From an uncultured Limosilactobacillus sp. (lineage in GTDB: Bacteria > Bacillota > Bacilli > Lactobacillales > Lactobacillaceae), in assembly GCA_944326735.1 (NCBI GenBank), contig CALVFC010000065.1, positions 1 to 7,762 on the forward strand: 7,762 nt of DNA. The letters are read 5' to 3'. Of the stretch, positions 1-5,138 are shown one piece after another. The position numbers were made by a program, and so were the translations under genes. The stretch's first letter is position 1, and every line of letters starts with the position of its first letter. Under the pieces are notes generated by a model. The model searched no databases. It saw only the letters and a list, made by a program, of their open reading frames with translations, and was not told the origin of the DNA.

Positions 1-24
1 TACGGCAAGGAACTCAATGTCTGA
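1..24 (+). CDS. C-terminal end of an upstream gene (partial)
   Basis: Reading from base 1 gives seven sense codons (YGKELNV) and then TGA at 22-24. A perfect intrinsic terminator begins 26 bases later, which is where the end of a transcription unit would be expected. Too little is present to name the protein, and the frame could be chance. Confidence 0.35.
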   Translation, partial: YGKELNV

Positions 25-50
25 TTCATTACCTGATCTGCTAACTTTCG

Positions 51-87
51 GAGCCTTCCCAGCAATAAGCGGGAAGGCTCTTTTTTA
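51..87 (+). terminator. Intrinsic terminator upstream of the OsmC-family gene
   Basis: A perfect 10-bp stem (GAGCCTTCCC at 51-60 with GGGAAGGCTC at 71-80) carries a 10-base loop and is followed by six T residues at 81-86. This is a textbook rho-independent terminator for whatever precedes the window. Only 19 bases separate the T run from the next start codon. Confidence 0.9.
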
Positions 88-105
88 TTAAAGAAGGGAA
101 TTAAT

Positions 106-537
106 ATGACAGAGAAAAAACTATACCATACAGTAGTCGAAAACCAGGTAGGTATTCATGGCAAGATTAGAGTAATTTCTGGTGGTGATCTTGAGCTGAC
201 GACGGGCGATCCAGTCGCTGGCGACCACGGCACTAACCCCGAGCAAATGATTGGCTTCGCCCTGGCAACGTGTTTGAACGCCACGATTGAAGCCGATGAG
301 CACCGGCGGGGCCTAGAACATGAAAGTAAGGTGCAAGTGGGTGTCACTATGCTCACCGCTAAGCAGGGCTTTCAATTTAAAATCGATGCTCAAGTAATTA
401 TTCCCCAGGTAGACCAGCACACTGCTCAGGAGATGCTCGACCAGGCTGAACGGCGGTGCCCAGTTGCTAAGCTATTAGCCAATAATGAAAATGTTCACGT
501 GCACTTGGTAGATCGCTTTGATTTTGGTGAAGAATAG
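106..537 (+). CDS. OsmC/Ohr-family protein (putative thiol peroxidase)
   Basis: A complete 143-residue protein of the usual OsmC/Ohr size. Family members reduce organic hydroperoxides in the cytosol with a pair of cysteines. Both cysteines are present: C56 in the ATCLNAT segment at the start of the central helix, and C118 in RRCPVAKLL. The NPEQ motif at 44-47, which leads into the first catalytic helix, is also there. Residues 76-100 look like the strand region of the swapped-dimer fold. The ATG is preceded by AAGGGA (95-99 region) at a normal distance. The gene starts directly behind an intrinsic terminator with no space for a promoter, and I see no clear terminator after it. OsmC, Ohr and YhfA-like subgroups cannot be separated by eye, so the substrate is not assigned. 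Confidence 0.9.
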   Translation: MTEKKLYHTVVENQVGIHGKIRVISGGDLELTTGDPVAGDHGTNPEQMIGFALATCLNATIEADEHRRGLEHESKVQVGVTMLTAKQGFQFKIDAQVIIPQVDQHTAQEMLDQAERRCPVAKLLANNENVHVHLVDRFDFGEE

Positions 538-613
538 TCAAAATGGGGATTAGGCGAAGATAGTAAAAATTTGGTTATCTCTTATAATAGTGGGTCAAAA
601 AAGTCATTTTACC

Positions 614-643
614 TTGTTTTATTATGCAAATTAGTGCTATAAC
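614..643 (+). promoter_or_regulatory. Candidate promoter ahead of the MFS transporter
   Basis: TTGTTT (614-619) lies 18 bases before an extended -10, TGcTATAAC (635-643). A second possible -10, TATAAT at 691-696, lies closer to the gene, but its only good -35 partner, TTGATA at 673-678, is 12 bases away, which is too short. Either start would place the dyad at 718-750 in the transcribed leader. The rest of 538-772 shows no gene and no terminator with a T run. Confidence 0.4.
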
Positions 644-717
644 ATGGATTTTTATGAAAATAAAGGGGTCATTTGATACTTTATTTGTACTATAATGAAA
701 GCGTGCACAAACTTAGT

Positions 718-750
718 ATAGCAGTGTAGTAAGCGCTTACTGCATGCTAT
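718..750. promoter_or_regulatory. Extended dyad with cre-like core, probable LacI-family operator
   Basis: The centre is a perfect 14-base palindrome, AGTAAGCGCTTACT (728-741). A second pair of arms, ATAGCA (718-723) and TGCTAT (745-750), flanks it almost symmetrically, with 4 and 3 unpaired bases between inner and outer arms. The AAGCG-CTTAC core fits the middle of the CcpA cre consensus, but the outer TG/CA positions differ. It may be a weak cre or the site of another LacI-family regulator. It ends 8 bases before the transporter's Shine-Dalgarno sequence, so a roadblock or an RNA hairpin effect is possible. Confidence 0.55.
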
Positions 751-772
751 GAATATTGGGAGATGAAAATAA

Positions 773-2107
773 GTGCTTTCATTCTTAAAACCACGGCACA
801 AGCCAGCGGTACCTGCTGACCAAGCTAAGCAAAAGTTCACTGCTTACAAGTGGATGTCCTTGGTCGGGGTATTTATTGGTTATGCCGCTTTCTATATTGT
901 ACGTAATAACTTTACGTTGTCGACGCCTAATATTAAGGCAACTCTCGACTTGTCAAAGGGACAAATCGGGATGCTGTCCAGTTGCTTACTGATCGCTTAC
1001 GGATTAGGTAAGGGGGTCATGAGTGCCTGGGCTGATAAAGCGGATCCAAAGCGATTCATGGCTACGGGGTTAATTGCCTGTGCTGTCATGAGTATGTGCC
1101 TCGCTGCTTTTGGTCACAATTTAATTTCATTAGCTATTATTTTGATTCTTCTTGGTCTTTTCCAAGGAATGGGGGTTGGACCTTCATTCATTATCTTGTC
1201 GACCTACTTTGATAAGAAGCAACGTGGTTTCATCACATCAATTTGGAACTGTTCACACAACGTCGGTGGGGGATTAATTTCACCATTAGCCGGCTTCATG
1301 TTGGGAATTGTTGGTGCTTCTCACTGGCGCTTCGCAATGTATGTCTTCCCGGCATTAGTTGCGATTGTGATTGCCTGCCTGGTCCTCTGGCTTGTTAAGG
1401 GTCGTCCGCAAGAAGAAGGACTTCCTCCTCTGCCAGAAACCAAGGAAGAAGAAAAGGGTATTGACTACAAGAACTTGTCATCTTGGCAAATCTTGACTCA
1501 ATACGTCTTTAACAACCCTGGTGCTTGGCTCGTTTCCTTCATGGATACCTTCGTTTACATGATTCGGTTCGGAATCTTAACCTGGATTCCAATCTTCTTG
1601 ATTCAGGCGAAGGGCTTTACCCACAGTCAAATGATGGTTGCCTTTGCTTTCTTCGAATGGGCGGCCATCCCATCAACTTTGTTAGCCGGGATTATCTCTG
1701 ATAAGCTCTTCAAGAGTTACCGGATGCCACCAGCAATCATCGCCCTGGTATTGATTATCTTCTGTATCTTAGGTTACTGGAACGGTAAGTCTGTTACCTC
1801 AGTTACGATTTACGCAGCCTTAGCTGGTTGCCTGGTTTACATTCCACAATTCTTGGACTCTGTTCAGACGATGGAAGTTGTCCCACCATTTGCCGTTGGT
1901 TCAACTGTTGGTCTTCGTGGATTCATGTCCTATGTCTTAGGTTCAACATTAGGGACTAGTCTTCTTGGCTGGGCCGTTGATAAGTACGGTTGGAACGCCG
2001 GCCTGGTATTGCTGTTAGCTGCCACTGCTGGCTGCCTGCTTTGCTCAATCTTCCTGCACATCTTTGTATTACGGAAGAAGAAGGCCCAAGCACAAGCTCA
2101 AGACTAG
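773..2107 (+). CDS. MFS organophosphate:phosphate antiporter family (GlpT/UhpT/UhpC-like)
   Basis: A 444-residue membrane protein with about 12 membrane segments and a central cytoplasmic loop near 208-238. It matches the GlpT/UhpT/UhpC family, which exchanges glycerol 3-phosphate or hexose phosphates for phosphate. The substrate-phosphate arginines appear as R44 (GYAAFYIVRNNF, helix 1) and R265 (VYMIRFGILTW, helix 7). The WNCSHNVGGG segment carries H162, the counterpart of E. coli GlpT H165. The GTG start is chosen because GGGAG (758-762) lies 10 bases before it. The next in-frame ATG is at residue 28, at the edge of helix 1, with no such site. A strong terminator follows at 2203. Family membership is secure; the choice between glycerol 3-phosphate, hexose phosphate and a sensor-type role is not. 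The upstream operator suggests control by sugar status. Confidence 0.9.
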   Translation: MLSFLKPRHKPAVPADQAKQKFTAYKWMSLVGVFIGYAAFYIVRNNFTLSTPNIKATLDLSKGQIGMLSSCLLIAYGLGKGVMSAWADKADPKRFMATGLIACAVMSMCLAAFGHNLISLAIILILLGLFQGMGVGPSFIILSTYFDKKQRGFITSIWNCSHNVGGGLISPLAGFMLGIVGASHWRFAMYVFPALVAIVIACLVLWLVKGRPQEEGLPPLPETKEEEKGIDYKNLSSWQILTQYVFNNPGAWLVSFMDTFVYMIRFGILTWIPIFLIQAKGFTHSQMMVAFAFFEWAAIPSTLLAGIISDKLFKSYRMPPAIIALVLIIFCILGYWNGKSVTSVTIYAALAGCLVYIPQFLDSVQTMEVVPPFAVGSTVGLRGFMSYVLGSTLGTSLLGWAVDKYGWNAGLVLLLAATAGCLLCSIFLHIFVLRKKKAQAQAQD

Positions 2108-2202
2108 TTAGTTACGTCCAGTCAGGTCAGGTAATACTTTCTCATTTGTGCACATTGTTAATTATTAGTCTGCATTGCACTGACCTATATGGACAACTAT
2201 TC

Positions 2203-2245
2203 AAAACACCTCTGCCACAAAATTAGTGGTTAGAGGTGTTTTTGT
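2203..2245 (+). terminator. Intrinsic terminator after the MFS transporter
   Basis: AAAACACCTCT (2203-2213) pairs with AGAGGTGTTTT (2232-2242). An inner CCAC/GTGG stem (2215-2218 with 2226-2229) closes a 7-base loop. A run of five T residues covers the end of the 3' arm (2239-2243). Confidence 0.88.
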
Positions 2246-2275
2246 GTTACAAGTTTTAGAAAAATGATCTATATT
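2246..2275 (+). promoter_or_regulatory. Candidate promoter of the YczE-like gene
   Basis: GTTACA (2246-2251) is separated by 18 bases from TATATT (2270-2275). Each box has one or two mismatches to the sigma-A consensus. It lies just past the transporter's terminator and 45 bases before the GTG start, a sensible leader length. Confidence 0.45.
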
Positions 2276-2320
2276 AAACAAGTATGTACTTTGTGAATAT
2301 TAGATGGGAAATGATCATTA

Positions 2321-2995
2321 GTGAGTAAACAACAGAATAATCCAATGTCAATTCGGGTTCTTGCGTTGATTCTGGGGTTACTATTAAATGCCCTGGGTAA
2401 CGGTTTGACAGTTTCAACGACTGTCGGGACTAGTCCCTGGACAGCGTCGGAAGTTAATATCGGTAAACTGGTGGGGACGACAGTTGGTCTGCCGATGTTT
2501 ACCGTGGGTGTTTTAGTTGCCATTACCAACCAAATCTTGATTCGTCAGTGGGATAAGTGGCGGTTCTTTGGCGAGGTAGCCTTTATTGCCTGCTTCTCAT
2601 ACTTTGTGGATGTGTTCGTTGCCTTCTTTAACTGGTGTGGCGTGCCACAACTACCATTCTTGATCAGGACGATTCTCTGTTTCTTGGGCGTTGCCACCTT
2701 TTGCTGTGCCATTTCGATTTACCAACGGGCTAACTTAGTGATGCACCCGAATGATGATACAACGAATATTCTACGATTCTTGTACTTCCACAATAAAGTG
2801 GTGGTCGCTCAACTAGTGAACTTTATTCCACCAATTGTTATCATGGTAGTGACGTTTTGCATGAGTGGTCGCCTCTATGCCATTAATATTGGGACGTTAT
2901 TTGCTTTGCTGGCGAATGGGCCGCTGATTGGTTTCTTTGACCGGCACATTTGGCATGGATTGCGGCACAACTTTAGGGTTAAGCAGCAAAATTAA
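2321..2995 (+). CDS. YczE-type integral membrane protein
   Basis: A 224-residue, highly hydrophobic protein with about six predicted membrane segments (roughly 11-33, 52-75, 82-104, 111-134, 160-182 and 186-206). The N-terminal pattern, GLLLNALGNGLT followed by VGTSPW (35-40) and a glycine-rich second helix, is typical of YczE/YyaS-type proteins common in Firmicutes, whose function is not established. The GTG start is supported by GGGAA (2306-2310) about 10 bases upstream. The alternative ATG at residue 9 (2345) has no Shine-Dalgarno sequence. It probably has its own promoter at 2246-2275. No hairpin with a T run follows, so some transcript may run on into the 91-residue gene. The membrane nature is certain, the family probable, and the substrate or role unknown. 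Confidence 0.8.
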   Translation: MSKQQNNPMSIRVLALILGLLLNALGNGLTVSTTVGTSPWTASEVNIGKLVGTTVGLPMFTVGVLVAITNQILIRQWDKWRFFGEVAFIACFSYFVDVFVAFFNWCGVPQLPFLIRTILCFLGVATFCCAISIYQRANLVMHPNDDTTNILRFLYFHNKVVVAQLVNFIPPIVIMVVTFCMSGRLYAINIGTLFALLANGPLIGFFDRHIWHGLRHNFRVKQQN

Positions 2996-3025
2996 ATGGT
3001 ACCTGGATGCCGTTGATGACAATTA

Positions 3026-3052
3026 AACCGCTTACTTAAATGTTAAGCGGTT
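3026..3052. repeat. Inverted repeat (hairpin 1) between the YczE-like and 91-residue genes
   Basis: AACCGCTTA (3026-3034) and TAAGCGGTT (3044-3052) form a perfect 9-bp stem with a 9-base loop. No T run follows, so it is at best a weak terminator. The left arm, read as TTAAACCGCTTACT (3023-3036), matches 12 of 14 positions of a cre consensus. Confidence 0.6.
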
Positions 3053-3074
3053 CCAAGTCGGGACAATGACTTGG
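3053..3074. promoter_or_regulatory. Inverted repeat (hairpin 2) overlapping a -35 box, possible operator
   Basis: CCAAGTC (3053-3059) and GACTTGG (3068-3074) form a perfect 7-bp dyad with an 8-base spacer. It begins at the base after hairpin 1 ends. Its right arm shares four bases with the proposed -35 box TTGGCT (3071-3076) of the next gene, the expected position for a repressor site. Confidence 0.45.
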
Positions 3075-3100
3075 CTAACCAGACCAATAACAAGTATAAT
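3071..3100 (+). promoter_or_regulatory. Promoter of the 91-residue protein gene
   Basis: TTGGCT (3071-3076), an 18-base spacer and a perfect TATAAT (3095-3100). Transcription would begin near 3107, just ahead of the AAGGGGA ribosome-binding site at 3114-3120. Confidence 0.65.
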
Positions 3101-3130
3101 AGTACACAGATGTAAGGGGATGGATTAAAA

Positions 3131-3406
3131 ATGTCATTGATGAGAAATACAGCTGATATTAGTAAGACGACTGAAAAAATCTACTTGGTAACTTTGGTAC
3201 GGCGGAGTGCTGACCGCCCAATGTACATGGACCACATGCTTTACAAGACCGCTGAAGAAGGTCAAAAGTTCATGGCCCGGTTAGTTGAAGCCTTTTCTAA
3301 GGCCGGTTACCGTGACAAGAAGATTAATGACGACCATTACCAATTAGATAATGGCCTTGATAAGATTAACCTGACTGGTAAAGAACATTCAGTATATAAC
3401 GCTTAA
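3131..3406 (+). CDS. Small conserved-looking protein of unknown function (91 aa)
   Basis: I do not recognise this 91-residue protein. It has no signal peptide and no membrane segment, and is rich in charged residues, so a cytosolic location is likely. Residues 16-25 (KIYLVTLVRR) look like a beta strand and 40-60 (TAEEGQKFMARLVEAFSKAGY) like an amphipathic helix, followed by a short charged tail. There are no cysteines, so metal binding through cysteine is excluded. The ATG at 3131 is supported by AAGGGGA (3114-3120). The second ATG, nine bases on, is further from that site. It stands alone with its own near-consensus promoter and a strong terminator, which argues that it is a real gene. The abutting dyads upstream suggest regulated expression. 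Confidence 0.8.
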   Translation: MSLMRNTADISKTTEKIYLVTLVRRSADRPMYMDHMLYKTAEEGQKFMARLVEAFSKAGYRDKKINDDHYQLDNGLDKINLTGKEHSVYNA

Positions 3407-3411
3407 TGATC

Positions 3412-3446
3412 AAAGCTCCTTGTTGATGACGAGGAGCTTTTTATTT
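3412..3446 (+). terminator. Intrinsic terminator after the 91-residue protein gene
   Basis: AAAGCTCCT (3412-3420) pairs with AGGAGCTTT (3432-3440). The stem extends through one T-G wobble and GT/AC to 12 pairs around a 5-base loop. The T-rich tail TTTTTATTTT (3438-3447) includes the end of the 3' arm. Confidence 0.92.
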
Positions 3447-3468
3447 TAGCCTTAATGAGAGGGATTAA

Positions 3469-3497
3469 TGTACATAAGGCAATAAGTATTCTAGAAT
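3469..3497 (+). promoter_or_regulatory. Promoter of the acetoin/diacetyl reductase-like gene
   Basis: TGTACA (3469-3474), a 17-base spacer and TAGAAT (3492-3497). The predicted start site near 3504 lies inside the cre at 3500-3515, and about 55 bases of leader precede the ATG. Confidence 0.55.
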
Positions 3498-3499
3498 TA

Positions 3500-3515
3500 T
3501 GGTAAGCGATTACAA
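3500..3515. promoter_or_regulatory. Catabolite-responsive element (cre, CcpA site)
   Basis: TGGTAAGCGATTACAA matches the consensus WTGNNARCGNWWWCAW at every constrained position except one (G for T at position 2). It covers the predicted transcription start, the classical place for CcpA repression. Site recognition is from the sequence; repression is inferred from known CcpA biology. Confidence 0.7.
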
Positions 3516-3547
3516 TAAGTAACTAGATATTGTTGCATATGTTTTGG

Positions 3548-3554
3548 AAGGAAG
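3548..3554 (+). promoter_or_regulatory. Ribosome-binding site fixing the SDR start
   Basis: AAGGAAG lies just before two consecutive ATG codons (3560 and 3563). It rules out the longer in-frame reading that would begin at a TTG at 3530, because it would then lie inside the coding sequence. Confidence 0.75.
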
Positions 3555-3559
3555 CTTTT

Positions 3560-4348
3560 ATGATGAGTGAACAAAGAGTTGCTGTTGTTACTGGTGCTGG
3601 ACAAGGTATTGGTGAAGCCATAGTGCGGCAATTATCAGCTGATGGCTATGCGGTTGTTGTTGCCGATTTGAATGGTGAAAATGCTAACCGGGTTGCTAAC
3701 GATCTCAAAGAGGCTGGTCACGATGCTGTGGCTGTTGAAGGAAACGTTGCTAACAAGGCCGACCATGAAAAGTTTGTCCAAGCTGCTGTTGAACACTTTG
3801 GCCGTCTCGATACCTATGTCAACAACGCCGGAATCATGATTGTTAAGCCTGTCATGGACATTAACGAGGACGACCTGGAGAAGATTTATAAGGTAAATGT
3901 CTTCGGTGACCTGTGGGGAATTCAAACTGCCGTGTCCCAATTTAAGAAGCAGGATGACGGTGACAAAGTCCGGAAGATTATCAACGCTTCTAGTGTTGCG
4001 GGCCACTTTGGGGATGCCTTAATGGCCGCTTACGGGAGCACAAAGTTTGCCGTCCGGGGCTTAACCCAGGTTGCTGCTCAGGAATTCGGTAAGCAGCACA
4101 TTACAGTAAATGCCTACTGCCCAGGAATTGTTGACACGCCAATGTGGAAGCAAATTGATAGCGACATGGTTAAATTGATGGGTGGCCAACCGGGTGACTA
4201 CTGGAAGAAGTTCTCATCAAGCATTTCCGTTGGTAAGCCAGAAACGCCACAAGAAGTTGCTGATTTTGTTTCCTACTTAGCTTCACCAAAGTCCGATTAC
4301 ATGAATGGACAAGCCGTTCAAATCGATGGTGGTATGCGGATGATTTAA
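3560..4348 (+). CDS. butA: Short-chain dehydrogenase/reductase, acetoin (diacetyl) reductase-like
   Basis: A 262-residue classical SDR, probably a cytosolic NADH-dependent reductase of diacetyl to acetoin and/or acetoin to 2,3-butanediol. Visible motifs are the nucleotide-binding TGAGQGIG (11-18), D36 after the second strand (favours NAD over NADP), NNAG (88-91), N113, the catalytic S145, Y158 and K162 (Y-x3-K spacing), PG at 188-189 and the C-terminal NGQAVQIDGG. The stretch KFAVRGLTQ, then YCPGIVDTPMW, closely resembles meso-butanediol dehydrogenases/acetoin reductases of the BudC/ButA type. The length is close to theirs (about 256). The start is taken at 3560; the adjacent ATG at 3563 is equally possible. 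A promoter with a cre lies upstream and a strong terminator follows, so it is monocistronic and probably glucose-repressed. The SDR fold and mechanism are certain, the exact substrate probable only. Confidence 0.88.
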   Translation: MMSEQRVAVVTGAGQGIGEAIVRQLSADGYAVVVADLNGENANRVANDLKEAGHDAVAVEGNVANKADHEKFVQAAVEHFGRLDTYVNNAGIMIVKPVMDINEDDLEKIYKVNVFGDLWGIQTAVSQFKKQDDGDKVRKIINASSVAGHFGDALMAAYGSTKFAVRGLTQVAAQEFGKQHITVNAYCPGIVDTPMWKQIDSDMVKLMGGQPGDYWKKFSSSISVGKPETPQEVADFVSYLASPKSDYMNGQAVQIDGGMRMI

Positions 4349-4360
4349 CAATAATATCGA

Positions 4361-4394
4361 AAAATGCTCTGGGCAATTTAGCCAGAGCATTTTT
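4361..4394 (+). terminator. Intrinsic terminator after the SDR gene
   Basis: AAAATGCTCTGG (4361-4372) pairs perfectly with CCAGAGCATTTT (4382-4393), a 12-bp stem with a 9-base loop. The T residues of the 3' arm continue as TTTTTATATT. Confidence 0.92.
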
Positions 4395-4404
4395 ATATTC
4401 TATC

Positions 4405-4433
4405 TGGTCATATAAAAGTGTTACAATGATAAT
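4405..4433 (+). promoter_or_regulatory. Candidate promoter of the tRNA-Ser gene
   Basis: TGGTCA (4405-4410), a 17-base spacer and GATAAT (4428-4433) give a predicted start about 25 bases before the tRNA. An overlapping alternative is the extended -10 TGtTACAAT at 4419-4427. Either fits a short tRNA leader. Confidence 0.45.
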
Positions 4434-4463
4434 TGTCAACGAAATGGAATTTGTTGATTAATT

Positions 4464-4551
4464 GGAGAAGTACTCAAGTGGCTGAAGAGGCGCCCCTGCT
4501 AAGGGTGTAGATCGCGAAAGCGGTGCGAGGGTTCAAATCCCTCCTTCTCCG
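4464..4551 (+). tRNA. tRNA-Ser (anticodon GCU)
   Basis: A complete 88-base type II tRNA. The acceptor stem is GGAGAAG (4464-4470) with CTTCTCC (4544-4550), with discriminator G4551; CCA is not encoded. The D stem is CTC/GAG (4473-4475 with 4487-4489). The anticodon stem CGCCC/GGGTG (4491-4495 with 4503-4507) holds the loop CTGCTAA with GCT at 4498-4500. The long variable arm, a hallmark of serine tRNAs, is ATCGC/GCGGT (4511-4515 with 4520-4524) closed by a GAAA loop. The T arm is GAGGG/CCCTC (4527-4531 with 4539-4543) with the TTCAAAT loop. It decodes AGC and AGU codons. Confidence 0.97.
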
Positions 4552-4562
4552 TTACATAGATT

Positions 4563-4603
4563 AAAAGCTGAGAAACAGTGATGCACTGCTTCTCAGCTTT
4601 TTT
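4563..4603. terminator. Bidirectional terminator between tRNA-Ser and the aro operon
   Basis: AAAAGCTGAGAA (4563-4574) pairs with TTCTCAGCTTTT (4590-4601). After one A/C mismatch an inner CAGTG/CACTG stem follows with a 3-base loop. On the + strand six T residues end the tRNA transcript. On the - strand the complement of the leading AAAA gives a shorter T run that can end the aroC-aroA-tyrA-aroK mRNA, whose last stop codon is 8 bases away. Confidence 0.9.
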
Positions 4604-4611
4604 GTGTTGGG

Positions 4612-5127
4612 TTAGTTTAATGGGAAATGATTCATTATTGACTTTATCTCATCTGCAATCGACTGTGGTGAACGTCCATCCGTATCGATGGTGATGTCCG
4701 CACATTCTTCGTACCGCGCTTGACGTTGGGCTAATAATTTACCCAGCCCGGCAGTATCGAGTTGGTTAGCAATTGGCCGGTCCGTTGAACCTTGAATTCG
4801 GTGAGCCGTCTCTTCTGGTGAAGCATGCAAGAGAATGACAGGAGCGGCATCTTCTTCGAGCTTCAGACGATTATCTGCCCGGAGTGGCGTTCCGCCACCC
4901 GTGGCGAGGATGCCATTCTTGTTTTGCAAAGTGTCAATCAACACTTGATGTTCGATTTGGCGAAACCCGACCTCACCATGCTGTTGAAAGATCTCGGAAA
5001 TCGACATTTGACTATGATCAATAATGGCCTGGTCAAGGTCAGTGACTGGTAAATTGAGTTGTTCACTTAACAGGGTACTGACGGTGGTCTTACCGCTTCC
5101 CATAAAACCAATTAGAATCACTTGCAT
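4612..5127 (-). CDS. aroK: Shikimate kinase
   Basis: A 171-residue enzyme of normal family length that phosphorylates shikimate with ATP to shikimate 3-phosphate, the fifth step of the chorismate pathway. The Walker A motif is GFMGSGKTT (7-15). The shikimate-binding residues are visible as D32 (in TDLD), R56 (in GEVGFRQIE), the GGG triplet at 77-79 and R138 (QRQARYEE). The lid arginine is R117 (TDRPI). The ATG is preceded at 6 bases by GAGGTGA (5134-5140), which includes the end of the tyrA stop region. Only 11 bases separate the genes, so translation is probably coupled. It is the last gene of the operon and is followed directly by the terminator at 4563-4603. The aroK and aroL names for this family are used interchangeably in Gram-positives. 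Confidence 0.96.
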   Translation of the reverse strand: MQVILIGFMGSGKTTVSTLLSEQLNLPVTDLDQAIIDHSQMSISEIFQQHGEVGFRQIEHQVLIDTLQNKNGILATGGGTPLRADNRLKLEEDAAPVILLHASPEETAHRIQGSTDRPIANQLDTAGLGKLLAQRQARYEECADITIDTDGRSPQSIADEIKSIMNHFPLN

Positions 5128-5138
5128 GCTCGTTCACC

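Noticed and set aside
555..585. A short AGATA/TATCT dyad after the OsmC-family gene as its terminator
   Set aside because: Only 5 pairs, AT-rich, and not followed by a T run.
644..676. A ten-codon open frame after the extended -10, considered as a leader peptide
   Set aside because: No ribosome-binding site precedes it, the predicted transcription start would fall at or after its ATG, and its codons show no regulatory bias.
1990..2226. A 78-codon + strand open frame overlapping the transporter end
   Set aside because: It lies mostly inside the transporter in another frame, runs into the terminator hairpin, and has no ribosome-binding site or recognisable protein features.
3530..3559. A 10-codon N-terminal extension of the SDR starting at TTG
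   Set aside because: The strong AAGGAAG site lies inside it, directly before ATG ATG at 3560, and classical SDRs begin a few residues before the TGxxxGxG motif.
3635..4006. A 123-codon - strand open frame opposite the SDR
   Set aside because: It is a shadow of a clearly coding SDR region with intact catalytic motifs, with no promoter or ribosome-binding site of its own.
4433..4461. TTGTCA as a -35 box for the tRNA
   Set aside because: A -10 at the right distance would place the start site inside the tRNA sequence.
4464..4551. tRNA-Ser as an attachment site for an integrated element
   Set aside because: No integrase, no direct repeat of the tRNA 3' end within the window, and ordinary housekeeping genes on both sides.
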